From: CAZNNH01 sp964574335
GTDB lineage: Bacteria; Acidobacteriota; Vicinamibacteria; Fen-336
Reading direction: 5' to 3'
NCBI GenBank assembly: GCA_964574335.1
Contig: CAZNNH010000118.1
Coordinates: 1 to 19,451 of the forward strand
Length of the DNA stretch: 19,451 nt
Within the stretch, counting starts at the first letter, position 1; each line of letters opens with the position of its first letter. A program made the position numbers and the translations under genes. This document shows, piece after piece, positions 14,579 through 19,451 of this stretch. The notes beneath the pieces were generated by a model, which did no database searches, was not told the origin of the DNA, and saw only the letters and a list, made by a program, of their open reading frames with translations.

Positions 14579-15643
14579 ATGCCCGAACTGGTGACGGCCG
14601 TCGCCGTCGTGCTTGTGACGTCCGCCTTCTGCTCCGTGTGCGAGGCGGTTCTCTACTCCGTGCCGGTCAGCCACATCGAGAGCCTGGCCCACGCGGGACG
14701 TGGCTCAGGGCGCATCCTTCAGCAGCTCCGCGCCCACATCGACCGCCCGATCGCGGCGATCCTGATCCTCAACACCGTCGCCAACACGGGCGGAGCGGCG
14801 GTGGCCGGCGCGCTCGCCGACCACGTGCTCGGAACCCACTACCTGGTCTATTTCACCACCGGCCTCACCCTCGCCATCCTGGTCTTCTCGGAGATGCTGC
14901 CCAAGACCGCCGGGGTGGTGTACTGCCGGCCCCTGGCCTCGTTCCTGGCCCGGCCGATCCAGGCGCTGGTGGTGCTCTTGGCACCGGCGATCTGGGTCAG
15001 CCGAAGCGTCACCCGGCTGCTCAGCAGGCCCGACACGCCGGTCACCGACGAGGACCTGATGGTGCTGGTCCGCCTGGGCGCGCGCACCGGCCACTTCAAG
15101 GAGCACGAGGCCCGGATGATCAAGAACATCCTCGCCCTCGAGGGACGCAACGTGAGCGACGTGATGACGCCGCGGACGGTGCTGTTCGCGCTTCCGGCCC
15201 AGGACACGGTCGGCGAGGTGCGGGACCAGCCGGGGCTGCAGAGCTTCAGCCGGATCCCGGTCTACGGGAAGGACGGCGACGACATCGTGGGGGTCGTCCA
15301 CCGGCGCGACATCCTGACCGCGATCGGCGACGACCGCTTCGACCAGCGTCTCGAGGATCTGATGTCGCCGGTCGACTTCGTGCTGGAGTCGACCAGCCTC
15401 GACGTGCTGCTGACCCGCTTCCTGGGACGGCGCCGGCACCTGGTGGTGGCCCTCGACGAGTACGGCGGCCTGGCCGGGGTGGTGACGCTCGAGGATGTCC
15501 TCGAGGAGATCCTGGGCAAGGAGATCGTCGACGAGTTCGACCAGGTGAGCGACCTGCGCGAGGTGGCGCGCATGCGCCGCGAGGTGGCCCTGCGCCAGAG
15601 GCGCCCCGGCGAGCCCTCGTCCGGAGGCGACGGGGCCGTCTAG
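14579..15643 (+). CDS. CNNM/CorC (HlyC) family DUF21-CBS membrane protein
   Basis: A 354-residue protein of the CNNM/CorC family, whose members are implicated in magnesium (and cobalt) transport or resistance. The N-terminal DUF21 membrane domain (about 1-150) contains FCSVCEAVLYSVP, LILNTVANTGGAAVAG and VFSEMLPKTAGV, the last being a family hallmark. A CBS pair follows (about 195-325): VSDVMTPRTVLFALP, FSRIPVYG, GVVHRRDIL, then LVVALDEYGGLAGVVTLEDVLEEILG. The usual C-terminal CorC_HlyC domain appears absent or very short, because the protein ends soon after the second CBS. The ATG 14579 is preceded by AGGAAAGG at a good distance. The open frame upstream is antisense to the ABC ATPase and is not coding. 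Confidence 0.9.
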   Translation: MPELVTAVAVVLVTSAFCSVCEAVLYSVPVSHIESLAHAGRGSGRILQQLRAHIDRPIAAILILNTVANTGGAAVAGALADHVLGTHYLVYFTTGLTLAILVFSEMLPKTAGVVYCRPLASFLARPIQALVVLLAPAIWVSRSVTRLLSRPDTPVTDEDLMVLVRLGARTGHFKEHEARMIKNILALEGRNVSDVMTPRTVLFALPAQDTVGEVRDQPGLQSFSRIPVYGKDGDDIVGVVHRRDILTAIGDDRFDQRLEDLMSPVDFVLESTSLDVLLTRFLGRRRHLVVALDEYGGLAGVVTLEDVLEEILGKEIVDEFDQVSDLREVARMRREVALRQRRPGEPSSGGDGAV

Positions 15644-15649
15644 CCGGTC

Positions 15650-15675
15650 GAGGCCCGCCCCCGGGCTAGGGCCTC
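15650..15675. terminator. Bidirectional terminator-like hairpin
   Basis: GAGGCCC (15650-15656) pairs perfectly with GGGCCTC (15669-15675). Inside, GCC (15657-15659) can pair with GGC (15664-15666), extending the stem to about ten pairs with a small bulge. It sits in the 22-base gap between two convergent genes and covers the stop codon of the TonB receptor gene. No T-run is seen, so efficiency is uncertain. Confidence 0.45.
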
Positions 15676-17810
15676 TCGCCGAGAAGGACCTGGACCCGGG
15701 CGTGGGCCTCGAACGGCGCGCCCGGGATCACGGCGCTGGAGCCAAAGCCTCGGGCCTCGTACTCGGTCCCGGTCAGGTTCTCGAGGGCCAGACCGACGCG
15801 CACCCGCCCGCGCTGGTAGCCGATCTGCCCGGAGACCAGCCAGTAGGGTTCAATGGCCGCCACGTTGTCCTCCGCGATCATCTGGCGCCCCACGTACCGC
15901 AGCCCGGCCCCCAGGGAGAGGCCGACCGGGAGGCGCTTCTGGGCCCACAGGGTCAGCAGGTGCTCGGGCGCGAACCGGGGGCGGTTCCCCGAGCGATCGA
16001 CGACTTCGAAGGAGGGGGGGTCGAAGCCGACCAGCACCGTCTCGGCAAAGCGGGTCAGCCGGGCGTCGTTGTAGGCGTACGCGGCGCGGGCCGAGAGGCC
16101 CGAAGCGGCCTCGGCCTGAAGCTCCAGCTCGAAGCCCCGGGACCGCTGGGTGCCCAGACGCCGGGTCACTCCCAGATCGTCCGGGATCGGCATGTTCTCG
16201 CGCTCGAGGTCGTACACCGCGAGGGCGAGAAGGCCTCGTCCGTCCAGGAGGCTGAGCTTGGAGCCCAGCTCCACCTGGCGCGACTTCTCGGGAGCCCGGT
16301 CCTCGATCACCGTCGTCGAAGGGGGAGCGAAGGCGGTGGAAGCGCTGGCATAGAGCGAGAGCTGCTGCTGCGGGGAGAAGCGCAGCCCCAGCAGCGGGCT
16401 CAGGCGGGTGTCGTCGTGGGCCACACCGTTGTCTCGATCCTCGTAGTCCAGCACGTCGAGCCGTGCGCCCAGGAAGGCGTCGAGGCGCCGGCTGAAGGCG
16501 ATCCGGTCGATCAGGTAGGGGGCCAGCACCAGGCTCCGGGTGTCGGCCGCCGTCTTCAGGCCCGGCAGCAAGACGTGGGGGAGGGAAGCGGTCTCCACCG
16601 GTGTCACGAGGTCGATCCCCGGGAGCCAGGCCACGTCCTGGGAGTACCTGTCGCCCCAACGCCTCAGCTCCAAGCCCGCCAGCACCTCGTGACCGACCGG
16701 ACCGGTGGCGAACGGCCACACCAGCTCGAGCCGGTTCCCGAGGAGGGTCTGGAGGTCGTCGAGCAGGGTCATGGTCCGCTGGACCTCGAGCGAGCCGGTG
16801 CCGGTCGGGAAGACTCCGGTGAGAAGCGTGCCGTCGGCATGCCAGTCCAGCGCGGTGTAGTAGAGGGTGTCCCGCAAGATCAGCCGCTCCCCGAAGCGCC
16901 GCTCGAGCCGAGCCCGCAGACGGAGGACGTCCTGCTTGGAGGCATCGAACGGCGACTGGTAGGAGCGGGTGCGAGGGACGTCGGGCAGCGTGGTCCCCAG
17001 GAGCGGCAGGCCCGAGTCGGGGCTGAACTCGGAGCGTACGTACTCGAGATCCAGCCGCAGGTCGGTGCTCGGCTGAGGATGCCACAGCAAGGTCGGGTTG
17101 ACCGCCAGCAGCCGGCTCTGCTTGGCGTCACGATACCCGTCCGAGCCCTGGTAGAGCCCGTTGAGACGCACAGCGAGCCGGCCGTCGGCCGCCGCCCGGT
17201 TGGCGTCGACCGCCGCCTGGACGCTGCCGAAGCTCCCGTAGCCCAACGAGGCCTCCATGAAGCTGCGGGAGACGGGCGACTTGCGGACCAGATGGACCGC
17301 ACCGGCCAGCGCTCCCCCCCCGTTCTGGAACGCCGCCGGCCCCCTCCACACCTCGATGCGGTCGAGGTTGTAGAGGGGGTAGAAGGTGGCCGCCGGCTCC
17401 GGAACGCCATCGGTCAGCACCAGGCCCGCCGAGAGCGAGTCGGAGCCGCGGATGACGAAGAAGTCGTGGACCCCGAAGCCGGTCGCTACGTTCACGCCGG
17501 CGGTCCCCTCGAGGGCATCGCCGAGCACCCAGGCCCCCTGGCCCTCGAACACCGCGGCGGGGACCACCCCGACGCTGGCGGGCAAGAGACGGATCGGGGT
17601 GCTCAGGCGGAGGGCGGCCGAGGCCGGCGTGTCCGCCGGCCGGGCGTGGACCTCGACCACCTCCTGATAGCGGGTCGGAGAGCCGTCGCCGGCCTCGCCG
17701 GCGGGGTCCTGGGTCGGGACCGGTGTGGTTTCCGGGGTTTCCGCCTCCTGGGCCACGAGCGTGCTGGTGAGCAGGCTTGTGACCACGAAGACGAGCCGCA
17801 CGAGCCTCAT
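15666..17810 (-). CDS. TonB-dependent outer-membrane receptor, siderophore type
   Basis: A 714-residue outer-membrane receptor for TonB-energised uptake. A signal peptide (about 1-20, MRLVRLVFVVTSLLTSTLVA) is followed by a linker and a plug domain (about 55-170). The plug carries TPIRLLPASVGVVP, LGDALEGTAGVNV, FFVIRGSD, TDGVPEPA and the closing IEVWRGPAAFQNGGGALAGAVHL, a pattern close to FhuA/siderophore-type receptors. The remainder is a beta-barrel with alternating aromatic strands. The substrate (ferric siderophore, another metal chelate or cobalamin) cannot be decided. ATG 17810 is chosen because GGAGGA lies just upstream and the signal peptide starts there; about 37 extra upstream codons are open but not protein-like. 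The C-terminus ends LLGERP rather than in the usual aromatic residue. Confidence 0.9.
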   Translation of the reverse strand: MRLVRLVFVVTSLLTSTLVAQEAETPETTPVPTQDPAGEAGDGSPTRYQEVVEVHARPADTPASAALRLSTPIRLLPASVGVVPAAVFEGQGAWVLGDALEGTAGVNVATGFGVHDFFVIRGSDSLSAGLVLTDGVPEPAATFYPLYNLDRIEVWRGPAAFQNGGGALAGAVHLVRKSPVSRSFMEASLGYGSFGSVQAAVDANRAAADGRLAVRLNGLYQGSDGYRDAKQSRLLAVNPTLLWHPQPSTDLRLDLEYVRSEFSPDSGLPLLGTTLPDVPRTRSYQSPFDASKQDVLRLRARLERRFGERLILRDTLYYTALDWHADGTLLTGVFPTGTGSLEVQRTMTLLDDLQTLLGNRLELVWPFATGPVGHEVLAGLELRRWGDRYSQDVAWLPGIDLVTPVETASLPHVLLPGLKTAADTRSLVLAPYLIDRIAFSRRLDAFLGARLDVLDYEDRDNGVAHDDTRLSPLLGLRFSPQQQLSLYASASTAFAPPSTTVIEDRAPEKSRQVELGSKLSLLDGRGLLALAVYDLERENMPIPDDLGVTRRLGTQRSRGFELELQAEAASGLSARAAYAYNDARLTRFAETVLVGFDPPSFEVVDRSGNRPRFAPEHLLTLWAQKRLPVGLSLGAGLRYVGRQMIAEDNVAAIEPYWLVSGQIGYQRGRVRVGLALENLTGTEYEARGFGSSAVIPGAPFEAHARVQVLLGERP

Positions 17811-17980
17811 GAGTCCTCCGCAGCGGATCAAGGTCGCTGGCCCCAGCCTGGAGCGCCGGACCGGGTGATTCGCCGATAGCATAGACTGGCGATTTCTCGG
17901 AGACGTGCCCTGGGCGTGCAAAAAGACGTCTCGCCCGGAATAGAATCTGGCGGGCGTGCTTTCGCTGCGAGGCGGCGCCG
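17811..17980. promoter_or_regulatory. Divergent intergenic region, TonB receptor / DNA glycosylase
   Basis: A 170-base gap between two divergent genes. On the plus strand TAGAAT (17941-17946) is a good -10-like hexamer for the glycosylase gene but has no convincing -35. On the minus strand TATGCT (17883-17878) may serve the receptor gene, followed by a ~65-base leader and the GGAGGA ribosome site. I looked for a cobalamin riboswitch or Fur-like box and saw neither. Confidence 0.3.
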
Positions 17981-18835
17981 ATGCCCGAGCTGCCTGACCT
18001 GCTGCACATCGTCACCCGGCTGCGAGAGGCCTTGCTCGGCCGGCACGCGACCGCCGAGCGCGTGCGGGAGCCGGTGGTGCTGCGCTTCACGGTGCGCGGC
18101 AACCTCTCTCTGCTGCTGGGCCGGCCGCTCCACGACGTGTTCCGCAAGTCGCATTTCGTCGTGTTCCGCTTCGAGGGGCTGGACCTGGCCGTCAACCCGA
18201 TGCTGGCGGGACGCTTCCGCCTGGCGACGGTCTCCGACCGCGAGGAGGCGGCGCTCTGCTTCGCCCTCGGGTTCGAGCCCTCGGGCTCTCCGCTGGCGGC
18301 CGTCGAGCTGCGCTACCTCGACGACAAGAAGATGGGCAAGGCCTACCTGATCGCCAGCGACGACTGGGGCGCGATCCCGGGCCTCCAGACCGGCGGAGTC
18401 GACATCCTCTCCCACGAGTTCACGCCCGAGCGCTTCTTCAGCCTGCTCAAGCACCGGCGCGACCAGGTCCGCCTCTTCCTGCTGGACAAGAAGGCCCTCG
18501 ACAGCCTGGGCAACGCTTACGCGGACGAGGTCCTGTTCGAGGCGGGGATCCACCCCAAGGCCTTCTGCCGCTCGCTGACCCACGACGACGCGCTACGGCT
18601 GCACGGGGCCATCGTCAAGGTCATGTCGGAGGCGGTCGCCGAGGTCGCCCGCCGCGGCGAGGCAATCGAGGTGAAGGTGCGCGACTTCCTGAAGGTCCGC
18701 CGGAAGGAGACCTGCCCCCGCTGCGGGTCGAAGATCCGCACCGCGGGGGTGCGGGGCATGGACGCCTACTTCTGTCCCCGGTGCCAGCCGGCCAGGCGCC
18801 CCGGGCTGGTCGACTGGACCCGCACCGGGGCGTAG
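17981..18835 (+). CDS. Fpg/Nei-family DNA glycosylase
   Basis: A 284-residue base-excision repair enzyme of the Fpg/MutM/Nei family, which removes oxidised bases and cleaves the abasic site. MPELPD at the N-terminus supplies the catalytic Pro2 and Glu3 after removal of Met. K56 in FRKSH is in the place of the phosphate-contacting lysine. The helix-two-turn-helix is clear (LDSLGNAYADEVLFEAGIHP, 173-192), and a zinc finger uses C245, C248, C265 and C268. The loop that in Escherichia coli Fpg carries the void-filling Arg and Phe (DPRRFG) reads DDKKMG here (114-119), so lesion choice may differ. It is therefore called at family level rather than mutM. GAGGCGG lies upstream of ATG 17981. Confidence 0.88.
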   Translation: MPELPDLLHIVTRLREALLGRHATAERVREPVVLRFTVRGNLSLLLGRPLHDVFRKSHFVVFRFEGLDLAVNPMLAGRFRLATVSDREEAALCFALGFEPSGSPLAAVELRYLDDKKMGKAYLIASDDWGAIPGLQTGGVDILSHEFTPERFFSLLKHRRDQVRLFLLDKKALDSLGNAYADEVLFEAGIHPKAFCRSLTHDDALRLHGAIVKVMSEAVAEVARRGEAIEVKVRDFLKVRRKETCPRCGSKIRTAGVRGMDAYFCPRCQPARRPGLVDWTRTGA

Positions 18836-18862
18836 CGGCCGGACCTGCGGCCTTCGGCCGGC
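18836..18862. terminator. GC-rich hairpin between convergent genes
   Basis: CGGCC (18848-18852) pairs with GGCCG (18856-18860) around a TTC loop. An alternative pairing uses GGCCG (18837-18841) with CGGCC (18855-18859). It lies in the 31-base gap between the glycosylase stop and the stop of the small exported protein gene. Weak evidence for a terminator; no T-run. Confidence 0.3.
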
Positions 18863-18866
18863 TCTC

Positions 18867-19178
18867 CTAGTCGCCGTCGCGGACGTGCCGGATGGCCACC
18901 ACCCGGGTGCCCTTCTCTCCCTGTTGCTGGAGGGTCAGGACCACCACCTCGCCCACCCTGTGGTTGATGTACCAGCCCGGAACCGCGTCCTCGTCGACCG
19001 TGAAATACTGGAGAGAACCGTCCTGGTCCCCGAGCTCGATGGTGTCATGGTCCCGGTCGAGCTTCATGATCTTGCCCGTCACGTCAGGGGTCCCCTCGGC
19101 CTCCTGCGCTGTGGCCTGTCCGAGCAAGCCGACCACAGCAAGCAGCCCCACGGCGATTGATAGTCTCCTCACGGTCAT
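18867..19178 (-). CDS. Small exported protein of unknown function
   Basis: A 103-residue protein with a clear Sec signal peptide (MTVRRLSIAVGLLAVVGLLG, probable cleavage after ATA near residue 24). The mature part is about 79 residues. It begins VTGKIMKLDRDHDTIELGDQ, a short beta-strand pattern seen in small OB-like or DUF5666-type exported domains, and contains TVDEDAVPGWYINHRVGEVV. There is no cysteine, so it is not a lipoprotein. The family is not recognised with confidence and no function is proposed. The ATG 19178 is preceded by a GAGGAGGAGG run, a very strong ribosome site. It converges with the glycosylase gene. Confidence 0.75.
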   Translation of the reverse strand: MTVRRLSIAVGLLAVVGLLGQATAQEAEGTPDVTGKIMKLDRDHDTIELGDQDGSLQYFTVDEDAVPGWYINHRVGEVVVLTLQQQGEKGTRVVAIRHVRDGD

Positions 19179-19329
19179 ACCTCCTCCTCGAGCCTCGTCT
19201 GCCCCAACCTACGCTGAGCGGGAGTGGCCGTCAACTGCCTGCCGGCCACCCAGTGACGTCGATCACGGCGGTCGGCGGCGGCTGCCGGGGACGACCGGGC
19301 CCTCCGGCCGTTCCGCCGTTCCCCGCGTC
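19179..19329. other. Non-coding stretch, nothing recognised
   Basis: No gene, repeat or clear structure was identified between the start of the exported-protein gene and the promoter at 19330. It would have to hold the promoter of the exported protein, but no confident -35/-10 pair was seen on the minus strand. Confidence 0.3.
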
Positions 19330-19358
19330 TTTACAGGCCAAGTGAATGAACCCATAAT
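19330..19358 (+). promoter_or_regulatory. sigma70-like promoter near the right edge
   Basis: TTTACA (19330-19335) and CATAAT (19353-19358) are separated by exactly 17 bases, giving five of six matches in each box. The spacer is AT-richer than its surroundings. Transcription would start near 19365, at a run of G. No start codon with a ribosome site is evident in the remaining 87 bases. Confidence 0.55.
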
Positions 19359-19363
19359 CCGTG

Positions 19364-19449
19364 GGGGTCTGTCTGGCAGTAGCTCACGCCTTCCTTCGGC
19401 GACGGCGCTCACCCGTGTCTCGACGGCGGAGGGCGACGCTGCCGACCCC
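19364..19449 (+). ncRNA. Possible structured RNA or mRNA leader at window edge
   Basis: Directly at the predicted transcription start, GGGGTC (19364-19369) can pair with GACCCC (19444-19449), and GGCAG (19375-19379) with CTGCC (19439-19443), leaving a five-base bulge on one side. The enclosed ~60 bases contain small stems such as CGCC/GGCG (19387-19390 with 19398-19401). Closed by 11 pairs, it could be a small RNA or a folded leader. It does not match tRNA, tmRNA, 4.5S, 6S or RNase P features that I can recognise, and the window ends two bases later. Confidence 0.3.
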
Positions 19450-19451
19450 TT

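Noticed and set aside
15702..17879. Plus-strand open frame of over 700 codons opposite the TonB receptor
   Set aside because: Gln/Gly/Arg-rich low-complexity translation with no domain. The opposite strand encodes a complete receptor with signal peptide.
17811..17980. Cobalamin riboswitch or Fur box upstream of the TonB receptor, which would also have linked it to corrinoid supply for HgcA
   Set aside because: No B12-box-like sequence and no 19-bp Fur-type dyad could be seen; the leader is only about 65 bases from the -10-like element.
19330..19451. tRNA, tmRNA or 4.5S RNA gene at the right edge
   Set aside because: No T-loop GTTCGA, no tmRNA TTCGAC near the 5' end and no SRP GGAA/GGAG apical motif. 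Only a closing stem is supported.
1..19451. CRISPR arrays, insertion sequences or attachment sites
   Set aside because: No regularly spaced direct repeats, transposase or integrase genes, or terminal inverted repeats were seen anywhere in the window.

Overview
The window is about 19.5 kb of dense, very GC-rich bacterial DNA. It has short intergenic gaps, several 4-bp start/stop overlaps and no visible mobile element, CRISPR array, tRNA or rRNA. The gene content (TonB-dependent receptor with signal peptide, PilZ proteins, FtsX-type ABC exporter, SpoIIE-type phosphatase, a protein resembling the Myxococcus paralogous family TIGR02265/DUF2378) points to a Gram-negative, didermal bacterium. An Acidobacteriota (Thermoanaerobaculia-like) or Myxococcota-like lineage fits best, but this is inference from gene style, not a marker gene.

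Left part (1-3800). The main content is a compact minus-strand operon, arsR - hgcA - hgcB. HgcA is recognised by the corrinoid cap-helix motif NVWCAAGKGTFGT followed by a C-terminal membrane domain. HgcB is recognised by two 4Fe-4S motifs, a further conserved Cys and a C-terminal Cys-Cys pair. Together they are the mercury methylation pair, which makes methylmercury from Hg(II) using a corrinoid methyl carrier and a low-potential ferredoxin. The ArsR-family regulator overlaps hgcA by GTGA, and hgcA overlaps hgcB by ATGA, so the three genes look translationally coupled. A good sigma70-like promoter (TTGACA-17-CATTAT) with an imperfect dyad at the predicted transcription start precedes arsR. Upstream on the same strand lies a LarA-type nickel-pincer racemase, separated by a hairpin that may insulate it.

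Middle (3800-6800). An SpmA-SpmB fusion membrane protein diverges from larA. A tandem-PilZ protein and an SDR oxidoreductase follow on the minus strand.

Right-middle (6785-14437). A large FtsX-type ABC permease and its likely ATPase are both on the minus strand. They are separated by an opposite-strand pair: proC and a PDZ / ten-TM / GAF / SpoIIE-phosphatase sensor protein.

Right end (14438-19451). A CNNM/CorC-type DUF21-CBS protein converges on a TonB-dependent receptor across a strong hairpin. Then come an Fpg/Nei-family DNA glycosylase and a small exported protein. The last ~120 bases hold a good promoter followed by a strongly self-complementary segment that runs to the window edge and may be a structured RNA or leader.
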